The notes: generated from the letters alone by a model not told the origin. A DNA stretch of 64,000 bases from Candidatus Eisenbergiella intestinipullorum (GCA_019119815.1 DWWH01000025.1:55671-119670), one strand, 5' to 3'; numbered from the stretch's first letter, positions 17,312 through 25,663 are shown. Numbers and translations: made by a program.

Positions 17312-18001
17312 ATGGGACTGGTTGGCAGCATCAGAGAAGAGATCCGCATCATCCGGGAGCGGGATCCGGCGATCCATTCCTCGCTGGAGGTATTTCTGTA
17401 TCCCAGCTTCAAGGTGATGCTCCATTACCGGGTGGCGCACAGGCTGTACCAGGCGGGGCATTTTTTCCTGGCAAGATGGATTTCCCAGCGCGGCGCGAGA
17501 AAGACCGGAATTGAAATTCATCCGGGCGCGCAGATCGGAAAGGGCTTCTTCATCGATCACGGAAACGGGGTGATCATCGGGGAAACTACGGTGATCGGTG
17601 ACAACGTGACCCTTTATCAGGGCGTTACGCTGGGCGGCACGGGAAAGGAGCACGGAAAGCGTCATCCCACGGTGTGCGACAACGTGATGATCAGTGCCGG
17701 CGCGAAGGTGCTGGGCTCCTTCACCATCGGAGAAAATTCCAAGATCGGCGCGGGAAGCGTGGTATTAAGTGAGGTTCCGCCCAACTCCACGGTGGTGGGC
17801 GTGCCGGGGCGGGTGGTGAAGCGTGGGAATCAGCCCATTCCCAGAGCAACCATGGACCAGGTGCATCTGCCTGACCCCGTGCGGGAGGAAATCTCCGCCC
17901 TGCAGAAAGAAAATTCGGAACTGGTGAACAGACTGCTTGACCTGGAGGCGCAGGTGAGGTACCTTAAAAGAGCAGAAGAAAAGGAGAAACAGACGAAATG
18001 A
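17312..18001 (+). CDS. cysE: serine O-acetyltransferase
   Basis: Makes O-acetylserine from serine and acetyl-CoA, the first step of cysteine synthesis. It has 229 residues. An alpha-helical N-terminal part ([18 protein letters not shown]) is followed by a left-handed beta-helix of hexapeptide repeats ([32 protein letters not shown]). Residues after about 195 form a charged, probably coiled-coil tail ([21 protein letters not shown]) longer than in the minimal enzyme. ATG 17312 follows AAGGAGGAGG. It overlaps cysS by 4 bases (ATGA) and is controlled by the Cys T-box. Confidence 0.93.
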   Translation: MGLVGSIREEIRIIRERDPAIHSSLEVFLYPSFKVMLHYRVAHRLYQAGHFFLARWISQRGARKTGIEIHPGAQIGKGFFIDHGNGVIIGETTVIGDNVTLYQGVTLGGTGKEHGKRHPTVCDNVMISAGAKVLGSFTIGENSKIGAGSVVLSEVPPNSTVVGVPGRVVKRGNQPIPRATMDQVHLPDPVREEISALQKENSELVNRLLDLEAQVRYLKRAEEKEKQTK

Positions 18002-19407
18002 AGATTTATAATACTCTCACAAAGAAAAAAGAAGAATTTGTCCCCATCACTCCGGGCGAGGTGAAGATGTATGTGTGCGGCCCCACGGTATACAATCTGA
18101 TCCACATCGGAAACGCCCGCCCCATGATTGTGTTCGATACGGTGCGCCGCTATTTTGAACACAAGGGATATAAAGTGAATTATGTCAGCAACTTCACCGA
18201 TGTGGATGACAAGATCATCAAAAAGGCCATCGAGGAGGGCGTGGACGCGGAGGTGATTTCCGAGCGCTATATCGCGGAGTGCAAAAAGGATATGGCGTCT
18301 CTGAACGTGCGTCCTGCCACAGTACACCCCCAGGCCACGCAGGAGATCTGCGGCATGCTGGAGATGATCCAGAAGCTGATCGACGACGGCCACGCTTATG
18401 TGGCGGACGACGGAACGGTGTACTACCGTGTGAGAAGCTTCCGTGATTATGGAAAGCTGTCCCATAAGAATCTGGACGATCTGGAGGGCGGAAAGCGCTC
18501 CCTTCTGGTATCCGGCGAGGATCAGAAAGAGGATCCGCTGGATTTCGTGCTCTGGAAGCCCAGGAAGGAAGGGGAGCCCTACTGGGAGTCTCCCTGGTGC
18601 AACGGCCGTCCCGGCTGGCACATCGAATGCTCTGTGATGAGCAAAAAATATCTGGGAGACGAGATCGACATCCACGCGGGGGGAGAGGACCTGATTTTCC
18701 CGCACCATGAAAATGAAATCGCACAGTCCGAGGCGGCGAACGGAAAGCCCTTCGCCCATTACTGGATGCATAACGCTTTCCTGAATATCGATAACCGGAA
18801 GATGAGCAAGTCCGCAGGAAACTTTTTCACCGTGCGCGACATCATTACCAAATATGATCCCCAGGTGCTGCGCTTCTTCATGCTGTCCGCTCATTACAGA
18901 AGCCCTCTGAATTTCTCCGCGGAGCTGATGGAAGCGGCCAAGAACGGTCTGGAGCGCATCCTGACCGCGGTTTCCAATCTGAATTTCCTCCTTTCCAAAG
19001 CGCAGGAGAAGGAAATGACGGAAGCGGAAAAGAAGCAGCTGGAGGAAGCGAAGGTCTACACCGTCCGTTTTGACGAGGCCATGGATGATGACTTCAATAC
19101 GGCGGACGCAATCGCGGCCATTTTTGAGCTGGTGAAATTCATCAATACCAGCACGGACGGCGAATCCTCAAAGGCTTATCTGTCCGCCCTTCACGAACAG
19201 ATCAGGGAACTTTGCGATGTGTGCGGCCTGATTGTGGACAGGAAGGAAGAAATGCTGGATGAGGAGATTGAAAAGCTGATCGAGGAGCGGCAGGCGGCGA
19301 GAAAGGCGAAGAATTTTGCCAGAGCTGATGCGATTCGTAACGAGCTGCTTGAGAAGGGGATTGTCCTGGAGGACACCCGCGAGGGCGTGAAATGGAAGAG
19401 AGCCTGA
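17998..19407 (+). CDS. cysS: cysteinyl-tRNA synthetase
   Basis: Class I synthetase of 469 residues. The HIGH motif is HIGN within [14 protein letters not shown] and the second signature is KMSKSAGNF. Zinc ligands are visible as Cys in YVCGPTVYN, Cys in WHIECSVM and the HHENEIAQ segment. A C-terminal DALR/anticodon domain follows. The start overlaps cysE by 4 bases, so the two are translationally coupled, and a Cys-specific T-box upstream co-regulates synthesis and charging of cysteine. The 3' end overlaps mrnC by 16 bases. Confidence 0.96.
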   Translation: MKIYNTLTKKKEEFVPITPGEVKMYVCGPTVYNLIHIGNARPMIVFDTVRRYFEHKGYKVNYVSNFTDVDDKIIKKAIEEGVDAEVISERYIAECKKDMASLNVRPATVHPQATQEICGMLEMIQKLIDDGHAYVADDGTVYYRVRSFRDYGKLSHKNLDDLEGGKRSLLVSGEDQKEDPLDFVLWKPRKEGEPYWESPWCNGRPGWHIECSVMSKKYLGDEIDIHAGGEDLIFPHHENEIAQSEAANGKPFAHYWMHNAFLNIDNRKMSKSAGNFFTVRDIITKYDPQVLRFFMLSAHYRSPLNFSAELMEAAKNGLERILTAVSNLNFLLSKAQEKEMTEAEKKQLEEAKVYTVRFDEAMDDDFNTADAIAAIFELVKFINTSTDGESSKAYLSALHEQIRELCDVCGLIVDRKEEMLDEEIEKLIEERQAARKAKNFARADAIRNELLEKGIVLEDTREGVKWKRA

Positions 19408-19832
19408 CACTTTTGCAGCTGATCCGGCGGGACTTCGGGCTGGGGGAGGTGGACCTGAGAACCCTGTCTCCCCTGACTCTGGCTTTTGTGGGAGACTGTG
19501 TGTACGATCTGATCCTGAGGACTGTGATCGTGGAACGGCACAACGCAAGCCCAAATCAGCTGCACCGGGAAAAGAGCCGGCTGGCAAAGGCGCCTTCCCA
19601 GGCGGAAATGGCGGAGGCCCTGCAGGAGGAGCTGACGCAGGAGGAGCTTGCCGTCTACCGCCGCGGGCGCAACGCCAAGTCCCATACCACGGCCAAAAAC
19701 GCCTCCGTGCTGGATTACCGGAAGGCCACCGGGCTGGAAGCTTTGTATGGATGGCTGTATCTGTCCGGACAGGAGGAGCGTCTGCTTCAGCTGATCCGTC
19801 TGTCGCTTAACAGACTGGGATGGAAGCTTTGA
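19392..19832 (+). CDS. mrnC: Mini-ribonuclease III
   Basis: Double-strand-specific endonuclease that matures 23S rRNA ends in Firmicutes, 146 residues. It has the RNase III catalytic fold without the dsRNA-binding domain. The signature FVGDCVYDLILRT contains the metal-binding Asp, and RGRNAKSHT is conserved in this family. It starts inside the end of cysS. The order cysS-mrnC-rlmB is the same as in Bacillus. Confidence 0.92.
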   Translation: MEESLTLLQLIRRDFGLGEVDLRTLSPLTLAFVGDCVYDLILRTVIVERHNASPNQLHREKSRLAKAPSQAEMAEALQEELTQEELAVYRRGRNAKSHTTAKNASVLDYRKATGLEALYGWLYLSGQEERLLQLIRLSLNRLGWKL

Positions 19833-19881
19833 GCGCGGCCGGCAGGAAGGCCCGCGGAAACCGGCTGGCTGTTCACAGGGC

Positions 19882-19970
19882 GATTTGTGCCGGAGCGTCA
19901 CAAATCACTTTCAGGCACCTCCCCGCAGCGGCAGGGCAAAGACTGGCTACGCTCCGGAATGAGGATGATT
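19882..19970 (+). promoter_or_regulatory. rlmB leader: hairpin whose loop is complementary to the SD-adjacent segment
   Basis: The stem GATTTGTG/CACAAATC (19882-19889 with 19899-19906) presents the loop CCGGAGCGT (19890-19898). ACGCTCCGG (19949-19957) is its exact 9-base complement and lies 3 bases before the SD GAGG (19961-19964). Pairing would form a pseudoknot ending next to the ribosome-binding site of ATG 19971. Confidence 0.65.
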
Positions 19971-20714
19971 ATGCGATATCAGGAAATGACCATAGAAGGA
20001 AGAAACGCGGTGGCGGAAGCCCTGCGTTCCGGGAAACCCATCGACCGGCTTTTCATACAGGATCACTGCCAGGACGGGCCGGTGCTGACGATCAAACGGC
20101 TCGCCAGAGCGAAGGATATTCCGGTCAAATATGTGGAAAAAGAGCGGCTGGACCAGCTTTCGGAAACCGGGCGCCATCAGGGCGTCATCGCCTACGCGGC
20201 AGCCTATGAATACGCTCAGGTGGAGGACCTGCTGGCGGCTGCGCAGGAGAAGGGAGAGCCTCCTTTTCTCATTCTGCTGGACGGGATTGAGGATCCCCAC
20301 AATCTGGGAGCCATCATCCGGACGGCTAATCTGGCCGGCGCCCACGGCGTCATCATCCCGAAGGACAGGGCGGCGGGCCTGACGGCCACCGTGGCCCGCA
20401 CCTCCGCCGGAGCGCTGAACTATACGCCGGTAGCGCGGGTGACCAACCTGGCCAAGACCATGAAGGAACTGAAAAAGCAGGGCATGTGGTTCGTCTGCGC
20501 GGATATGGAAGGGACCTCCATGTACGATCTGGACCTGAAGGGTTCCATCGGCCTGGTGATCGGAAACGAGGGAGAAGGAGTCGGCAGGCTGGTGAAGGAA
20601 ACCTGTGATTTCACGGCTTCCATTCCCATGAAGGGGGACATCGATTCCCTGAACGCCTCCGTGGCGGCCGGAGTTCTGGCCTATGAAATCGTGCGCCAGA
20701 GGCTGGGAAAGTAA
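19971..20714 (+). CDS. rlmB: 23S rRNA (guanosine-2'-O)-methyltransferase RlmB-type (TrmH/SpoU family)
   Basis: SPOUT-fold 2'-O-methyltransferase of 247 residues. An N-terminal RNA substrate-binding domain (EGRNAVAEALRSGKPIDRLF) is followed by the three SpoU motifs: DGIEDPHNLGAIIRTANLAG, LVIGNEGEGV and IPMKGDIDSLNASVAAGV. ATG 19971 has GAGG at 6-base spacing; more upstream in-frame starts lie inside the structured leader. By synteny and family it should modify the peptidyl-transferase-region guanosine of 23S rRNA, although a tRNA target cannot be excluded. Confidence 0.88.
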   Translation: MRYQEMTIEGRNAVAEALRSGKPIDRLFIQDHCQDGPVLTIKRLARAKDIPVKYVEKERLDQLSETGRHQGVIAYAAAYEYAQVEDLLAAAQEKGEPPFLILLDGIEDPHNLGAIIRTANLAGAHGVIIPKDRAAGLTATVARTSAGALNYTPVARVTNLAKTMKELKKQGMWFVCADMEGTSMYDLDLKGSIGLVIGNEGEGVGRLVKETCDFTASIPMKGDIDSLNASVAAGVLAYEIVRQRLGK

Positions 20715-22262
20715 ATGAAGGGGAGGGGATTCCTGACAATCGTCGGCTGCGGCCTTCTGACCGTTTTTCTGGTTTCTCTGGCAGGTTCTGCCCTGTCCGC
20801 AGCGCCGCGGCAGAAGCAGGCCGTTTCCATGGAACGGGAAGAGACGGCAGAAAACGATGTCTCCGGGAATGCGGTTTCCAGGAATAAGGTCTCCGGGAAT
20901 GCGGCTTCCAGGAATAAGGTCTCCGGGAATGCGGTTTCCAGGAATAAGGTCTCTGGGAATGCAGTTTCCAGGAATGATGTCTCCGGAAATGCGGTTTCCG
21001 GAAATGTGGTGTCCGGGAATATGGTTTCCGGAAATCGGGTATCTGCGAAGCTGCTTCTTCGGCCTTCCGGCGGAAGAAGAAATGGTGTGTCAGAAAACAG
21101 CATATCAGAAAACAGTGTATCGGCTAACCGCGTATCGGGAAACGATGTATCCGGAGATGCAGTCTCCGGGAATGATGTTTCAGGAAACAATGTATCGGGA
21201 AATGCTGTATCAGGGAATGATATGCCGGGAAATGATGTTTCGGGAGACGATATGCCGGAAAATGAGAGTTCCGGCAATCATATTTCCGGAAATAGTATTT
21301 CCGGAAACAACGTTTTCCAAAACAGCGTTTCCCAAAACAGTGTTTCCGAAAACAGCATTTCTGAAAACAGCGTTTCCGAAAATGCGGTTTCTCAAAATAC
21401 CGTTTCGGGAAACAGCGTCTCCGGAAATGCCGTTTCGGGAAACGGCCTTCCGGAACCGGATCTGGACCACCGGCTGACGCTGAAGGAGCGTCAGGAGGTG
21501 ATGAGTTCCCATAAGCAGACGATGCGGGCGAACGAACAGGACCGAAAGACCATTTCCGGGAACGACATTGATTTTTCAGAAATCAAAATCGCCTGTCTGG
21601 GGGACAGCATCACGCAGGCCGTGAACCTGGATACGCTGGACAATTATCAAAAGCTGGCCTGGCCGCATGTTATGGGAGAAGCGCTGGGAGCCGGGAAGGT
21701 CGTGAATCTGGGGATCGGAGGCTCTTCCATCGGAAGATACTGGGCGGATGCCTTTGTGGACCGGTATACGCAGATCCCGGAGGATACGGATCTGATTCTG
21801 GTGATGGGCGGGACCAACGACGGGTTCTGCGCCAGCTTTGTGGAATTCGGCAATGAGAAGGATCGCTCTCCCCGTACCTTCTGGGGCGATCTGGATGAGC
21901 TGATGGACGGGCTGGAGGAGGATTATCCGGAGGCGGAAGTGATTTTTCTGACTCCCCTTCCCAACAGCCTGCAGGATTATCTGAAGGAAGAGCGGAAGTA
22001 TCTGATGCCGCAGGAAAAATTCGGGGAGGTGATCCGATTTCTGGCGAAGGAGCATGGTTTTGAGGTGTTCGATCTGTATAATTCCAACATTCTGGACGGG
22101 CATGACAAGGACAACGTGCTTCACCTGATGCCGGACGGGGTCCATCCCAATGCGGAGGGCTACCGCATCCTGGGCGAGCATATCGCGGCGGAGCTGATCC
22201 GGCTGTTGGAGGAAAGATTGGAAAATTCGCTCGATAGCGCATTTTCCAATCAGGATTTGTGA
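20715..22262 (+). CDS. SGNH/GDSL hydrolase with a long VSGN pentapeptide-repeat region
   Basis: 515 residues. An N-terminal hydrophobic segment (FLTIVGCGLLTVFLVSLAGSALSA) suggests export or membrane anchoring. Residues about 47-245 are some 40 copies of a pentapeptide of the form x-V-S-G-N. The C-terminal SGNH hydrolase has Ser298 in CLGDSITQ, Gly-Asn in GGTNDGF and the Asp-His pair in DGVHPN, so it is probably an active esterase/acetylesterase outside the cell. It starts directly after the rlmB stop. It occupies the place where Bacillus has rae1 (yacP) before sigH. The last 14 residues (after LLEER) are encoded by an inserted hairpin. Substrate unknown. Confidence 0.8.
   Translation: MKGRGFLTIVGCGLLTVFLVSLAGSALSAAPRQKQAVSMEREETAENDVSGNAVSRNKVSGNAASRNKVSGNAVSRNKVSGNAVSRNDVSGNAVSGNVVSGNMVSGNRVSAKLLLRPSGGRRNGVSENSISENSVSANRVSGNDVSGDAVSGNDVSGNNVSGNAVSGNDMPGNDVSGDDMPENESSGNHISGNSISGNNVFQNSVSQNSVSENSISENSVSENAVSQNTVSGNSVSGNAVSGNGLPEPDLDHRLTLKERQEVMSSHKQTMRANEQDRKTISGNDIDFSEIKIACLGDSITQAVNLDTLDNYQKLAWPHVMGEALGAGKVVNLGIGGSSIGRYWADAFVDRYTQIPEDTDLILVMGGTNDGFCASFVEFGNEKDRSPRTFWGDLDELMDGLEEDYPEAEVIFLTPLPNSLQDYLKEERKYLMPQEKFGEVIRFLAKEHGFEVFDLYNSNILDGHDKDNVLHLMPDGVHPNAEGYRILGEHIAAELIRLLEERLENSLDSAFSNQDL
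20852..21445 (+). repeat. 15-bp repeats encoding VSGN pentapeptides
   Basis: About 40 imperfect 15-base units encode [D/A/K/N/S]-[V/I]-S-[G/E/R/Q]-N. A first block of 12 units is separated from a second block of about 27 by a non-repeat insert (AKLLLRPSGGRRNG). The DNA of the insert carries a CTTCTTC/GAAGAAG hairpin (21054-21079). The repetition opens other frames, but none looks like a gene. Confidence 0.9.
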
Positions 22263-22278
22263 CGCTTCGGAATGAAGG
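22216..22278 (+). other. hairpin and SD-like relic at the end of the SGNH gene
   Basis: GATTGGAAAAT (22216-22226) pairs with ATTTTCCAATC (22241-22251), with an inner CGCT-CGAT-AGCG stem. ACGCTTCGGAATGAAGG follows (22262-22278), similar to the SD-adjacent segments of the rlmB and hisS leaders, but no start codon sits at the usual distance. The hairpin is translated as the end of the SGNH protein. Confidence 0.55.
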
Positions 22279-22371
22279 TAAAAGAGGAAGACTGCAAAAC
22301 CGCTCCGGATCAGGAGAGAAAGAGCGGCGCGGGAAGCCGGATATCTGCGCGTGGCGGAAAAAGGAGACAGG

Positions 22372-22998
22372 GTGAGCGCGTTATACAGGGATTACAGCGA
22401 CGAGGAGCTGATCGGCCTGCTTCGGGAGGGCAGGCGGGATATTACGGACTATATCATGGAAAAGTACAAGGGAATGGTGAAGGCGAAGGCGAAATCCATG
22501 TTCCTTCTGGGCGGGGACAGCGACGACCTGATTCAGGAGGGTATGATCGGCCTGTTCAAGGCGGTCAGGGACTACGACAGCGGCCGGGACGCCAGCTTTT
22601 CCACCTTCGCGGAGCTGTGCGTATCCCGGCAGATGTATACGGCGGTGCAGGCATCCACCAGAAAAAAGCATATGCCGCTGAATACCTATATTTCCCTTTA
22701 TGATTCCCAGGGAGAGGCAGAGGAAGCGGAGCTTGTGAACGCGATACCCGCTGAAAGCGAGAAAAGTCCGGAGGAGCTCATCATAGACCGGGAGAACGTG
22801 GAACTTCTGGAGCAGACCATCGAGAAGGAACTGAGCGTCTTTGAAAAACAGGTGGTGGATCTGTATATCACGGGGATGCGGACGCCGCAGATCGCGAGGA
22901 TGCTGGGAAGGGATGCCAAAAGCACGGATAACGCGCTGTCACGAATCAGGAGCAAGCTGAGAAAGGCGATAGGCGATGAAGGAAGAAAAAGGAAATGA
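22372..22998 (+). CDS. sigH: sporulation sigma factor SigH-type
   Basis: Sigma-70 family factor of 208 residues. Region 2 is visible as DSDDLIQEGMIGLFKAVRDYD and SFSTFAELCVSRQM. Region 4 carries a helix-turn-helix (FEKQVVDLYITGMRTPQIARMLGRDAKSTDNALSRIRSKLRKAI). Length and the downstream-of-rlmB position match Spo0H of Bacillus and Clostridia, which directs early sporulation genes. I chose GTG 22372, with AAGGAG at 5-base spacing; GTG 22351 is an alternative without an SD. Its presence suggests a spore-forming lineage but does not prove sporulation. Confidence 0.88.
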   Translation: MSALYRDYSDEELIGLLREGRRDITDYIMEKYKGMVKAKAKSMFLLGGDSDDLIQEGMIGLFKAVRDYDSGRDASFSTFAELCVSRQMYTAVQASTRKKHMPLNTYISLYDSQGEAEEAELVNAIPAESEKSPEELIIDRENVELLEQTIEKELSVFEKQVVDLYITGMRTPQIARMLGRDAKSTDNALSRIRSKLRKAIGDEGRKRK

Positions 22999-23002
22999 GC
23001 AC

Positions 23003-24394
23003 ATGATCAAGCTGAACTTTGCCGGAATACGTACCAGACAGGAACTGCATGAATATCTGGAAGAAAAGCTGCAGCTTCCCCGCACACAGGGAGAGAGTCT
23101 GGACAATATTTATGATTTTCTGACCATGGCAGCCGGACGGTTACATATCATTGTGGAAGGAATTACGGGAAGGCATGCGAAGCTGGGCGGATATCTGGAC
23201 GGCGTGGTGCGGACGCTTCGCGCGGCGGAGGCCGTGACGGAAGGGCTGACGCTGGAGGTGAAGGAGCAGATGGATGCGGATAAGGAGTGGCTGGATAATC
23301 CGGCTGTTGTGGAGCAGTCCTGCGCCTTCCATCGTCCGGTCATGCTGGAGCTTGGGGAGGCTCCGGTTCCCATTTCCGGGCAGGAGGGACTGTTTTACCG
23401 CGCGGAGGGAATGCCGTATCTGCGGCTGCGCTTTGCCAATGCCGCGGATGTACAGATTGAAATCGGCGGAGTCCGTTATCCGTTCCTGGAGACGGATAAG
23501 GATACCTGGACGGTGGATCTGCCGCTGGATTCCGGCTTTTATTATGTGAGCCTGTACGTGGACAACTGCCTGGTACTGAGCCCTTTCCTTCCCATCGGAT
23601 ATGGCTGCTGCCGGCCGATCAATTTCCTGGAGGTGGGACCGATGGAGGATTTCTGCCTGATGAGGAAAGTGCCGCACGGGACGATCCGGCATGAGTATCT
23701 GAACTCCGCCGTGACGGGCAGAACGGAGACCTGTATCTGCTATGTGCCGCCGGGCTATGAAGAAGGAGAAGAAGAATATCCGGTTCTGTATCTTCAGCAT
23801 GGTTTCGGGGAGAATGAAAGGGGCTGGATCTGGCAGGGAAAGGTCAATCATATCATGGATAACCTTCTGGCGGAGAAAAGAGCGGTACCCATGCTGATCG
23901 TGATGGCGGATGGAATGGTGATGACGGATTGCGGGCCGGGAAAGATTCGGCTGAAGCAGGATCTGTTTCCGGAGGTGCTTGTTCAGGATATCATTCCCTT
24001 TATTGAGAAAAAATACCGGGTGAAAAAAGACAGACAGCACAGAGCCATGGCCGGGCTGTCCATGGGATCCGTTCAGACCAGCATGCTGCTCGGAAAGCAT
24101 CCGGAGCTGTTTTCCTGGGGAGGACTGTTTTCCGGCTTTCTGCACAACGTCATAGGGGAGAATCCGGACAACAGCCATCTGGATACCGTCAGAAAACCGG
24201 AATTTTCCCAAAGCATGAACCTGCTGTTCCGCGGCATGGGAAGGCAGGACGGCTTCTGGAAGAATTTTGAGGAGGACGACGCCTTCTGTGAGAAATACGA
24301 TGTGAAATGCGTGCGCCGGGAATATGAGGGCGGCCATGACTGGAACGTGTGGAGAAAGTGTATCCACGATTTTCTGCCGATGCTGTTTTGCTGA
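23003..24394 (+). CDS. barstar-like domain fused to an alpha/beta-hydrolase esterase
   Basis: 463 residues in one uninterrupted frame. Residues 1 to about 85 resemble barstar, the barnase inhibitor: IKLNFAGIRTRQELHEYLEE, then LQLPRTQGESLDNIYDFLT in place of the usual YYGxNLDALWDCLT. A middle beta-rich region (about 130-220) resembles the N-terminal domain of enterochelin-esterase-like proteins. The C-terminal esterase has an oxyanion region YLQHGFGENERGW, the nucleophile Ser353 in AGLSMGS and a late GGHDW His. ATG 23003 places the barstar fold at the exact N-terminus; ATG 22976 would overlap sigH. The role of the barstar part is unknown. Confidence 0.75.
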   Translation: MIKLNFAGIRTRQELHEYLEEKLQLPRTQGESLDNIYDFLTMAAGRLHIIVEGITGRHAKLGGYLDGVVRTLRAAEAVTEGLTLEVKEQMDADKEWLDNPAVVEQSCAFHRPVMLELGEAPVPISGQEGLFYRAEGMPYLRLRFANAADVQIEIGGVRYPFLETDKDTWTVDLPLDSGFYYVSLYVDNCLVLSPFLPIGYGCCRPINFLEVGPMEDFCLMRKVPHGTIRHEYLNSAVTGRTETCICYVPPGYEEGEEEYPVLYLQHGFGENERGWIWQGKVNHIMDNLLAEKRAVPMLIVMADGMVMTDCGPGKIRLKQDLFPEVLVQDIIPFIEKKYRVKKDRQHRAMAGLSMGSVQTSMLLGKHPELFSWGGLFSGFLHNVIGENPDNSHLDTVRKPEFSQSMNLLFRGMGRQDGFWKNFEEDDAFCEKYDVKCVRREYEGGHDWNVWRKCIHDFLPMLFC

Positions 24395-24484
24395 ACGGGG
24401 CCTTAAAACTGTTACTGTTCACTGGAAAGTCATCGGCCAGGAGCCTTAAAACCATATAAAGGTGGTTAAAATTTCCTATAAGGG

Positions 24485-24513
24485 TTGGCACGGAAGTTTC
24501 TGCCATATATAAT
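24485..24513 (+). promoter_or_regulatory. strong sigma-A promoter
   Basis: TTGGCA (24485-24490), a 17-base spacer and TATAAT (24508-24513). It opens a transcript of about 370 bases that ends at the terminator at 24847-24893. Confidence 0.7.
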
Positions 24514-24578
24514 AGACTGCAAATGGCGGTTATACCGGCAGGGTTCATGACAGAACCGGGCAGAAAAAGGATGGCCGG

Positions 24579-24791
24579 ATGGCTGCCTGCAGTGGCGGAG
24601 ACACGATGGAAAGAACAGTGGATGCGGAAAAAATGAACGAACTACAGGAGAAAAGAAAGGCTGCCGGGGACTCGATTAAGGGACCGAAGAAGCTCTGCAT
24701 GTTCGGTGCGCCCTATATCTGGGGGATTCTGAAGGGGACGGGGCTGGCCGGCCTGGATGAGACGGACGGGCCTGGAACGCTGACGCCCTGA
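24579..24791 (+). CDS. possible small protein or decayed gene fragment
   Basis: A 70-residue frame with a charged N-terminal half (MNELQEKRKAAGDSIKGPKK) and a hydrophobic stretch (LCMFGAPYIWGILKGTGLAGL). AAAGG lies about 9 bases upstream of ATG 24579. I recognise no family. It is framed by a good promoter and a good terminator, so the region is likely transcribed, but it could equally be a small RNA or the end of a lost gene. Apart from this, 24395-24990 holds only a GCCTTAAAAC direct repeat (about 24400 and 24443). Confidence 0.25.
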   Translation: MAACSGGDTMERTVDAEKMNELQEKRKAAGDSIKGPKKLCMFGAPYIWGILKGTGLAGLDETDGPGTLTP

Positions 24792-24846
24792 AAACGCCAT
24801 GCCTGACTTAGGGGAAAACGAAAAAACAGAACTTTTTCTTATATCC

Positions 24847-24893
24847 GGACATTCGGGAACAGAAAAATTTTTCCCGGATGTCCAAACTTTTTT
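24847..24893 (+). terminator. rho-independent terminator
   Basis: GGACATTCGGGAA (24847-24859) pairs with TTCCCGGATGTCC (24871-24883, one T-G pair). After AAAC comes a run of six T residues. Confidence 0.8.
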
Positions 24894-24990
24894 CTGCCCT
24901 GCCGCATCTTTAAGATGAAAAGAAGAAAAGGCCGGGTACGGCCCGGCAATAGAAATGGGATACCGCATGCAGTGCGGAAAAGGAGGAAAC

Positions 24991-25632
24991 ATGAAAAAGA
25001 AATCTGTGATTGCGGCAGTAGGAATGATGAGCCTGTGGCTTGCGGCCTGCGGTCAGGCGGGTGGAACCGGGAATGTACAGACGGAGCCTTCCGTGGTGGA
25101 AACCGTGCAGGAGACGCAGAGCAGTGAGGCGGCGTCTGTCGTCGAAGAAACGCAGGCCGCGCAGACGGAGGCTCCTGCGGAGCCAACTGTTCCGGTACAG
25201 ACAGAAGCGCCGGTGCAGACCGGGGGTTCGGCGGAAACGGAAGCGGTTTTGGAGGCGTCCTCTACGGAGACGCAGGCTTCCAGCGGATATGAAGATAATT
25301 TCGCGGTTGACAGCGAGGCGGCCGCGGCGTTTGGAACGCAGGTGAAAGAGGCCGTTGCGGCGCAGGATCTGGAAGCTCTGGCGGATCTGGCAGCCTATCC
25401 TCTTTATGTAGGATTTACGGACGGAAGCGTGAACGTTACATCCAGAGAGGAATTTGTGGCTCTTGGAGCAGAGCGCGTTTTCACCCCTGAGCTGGTGGAA
25501 TCCGTGGGAAATGCGGATGTGAACAGCCTCTCTCCCAGCATGGCGGGATTTGCCCTGTCCTCAAATGATGGTCCCAACATCATTTTCAGCGTGGTGAACG
25601 GCTCGCTCGCCATTCAGGGAATCAATTACTGA
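24991..25632 (+). CDS. lipoprotein of unknown function, low-complexity linker
   Basis: 213 residues with a signal peptide and lipobox LAAC (Cys about 20). A Thr/Glu/Ala/Gln-rich linker of about 80 residues (QTEAPVQT-like) follows. A C-terminal domain of about 115 residues (YEDNFAVDSEAAAAFGTQVKEAVAAQDLEALADL onward) resembles NTF2-like small folds by pattern only. GGAGG lies 4 bases before ATG 24991. The next gene encodes another small lipoprotein, so the two may be co-expressed. I do not recognise the family. Confidence 0.75.
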   Translation: MKKKSVIAAVGMMSLWLAACGQAGGTGNVQTEPSVVETVQETQSSEAASVVEETQAAQTEAPAEPTVPVQTEAPVQTGGSAETEAVLEASSTETQASSGYEDNFAVDSEAAAAFGTQVKEAVAAQDLEALADLAAYPLYVGFTDGSVNVTSREEFVALGAERVFTPELVESVGNADVNSLSPSMAGFALSSNDGPNIIFSVVNGSLAIQGINY

Positions 25633-25663
25633 TGGGACGGAGCCGGCGGAAGGGGGACGTAAC

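Noticed and set aside
20852..21445. CRISPR-like array
   Set aside because: The repeats are 15 bases, contiguous, without spacers and clearly protein-coding.
20681..21477. Repetitive frames on both strands across the VSGN region
   Set aside because: A 15-base repeat keeps several frames open at once. Only the frame with VSGN continues into a real domain and starts right after rlmB with a membrane segment.
22272..22703. Frame beginning at ATG 22272 after the SGNH gene
   Set aside because: It runs in another frame through sigH. The ATG belongs to the SD-like relic, and the product is a low-complexity basic sequence.
24571..24636. 21-codon frame at ATG 24571
   Set aside because: Too short to support without conservation data; it overlaps the 70-codon frame and lacks any signature.
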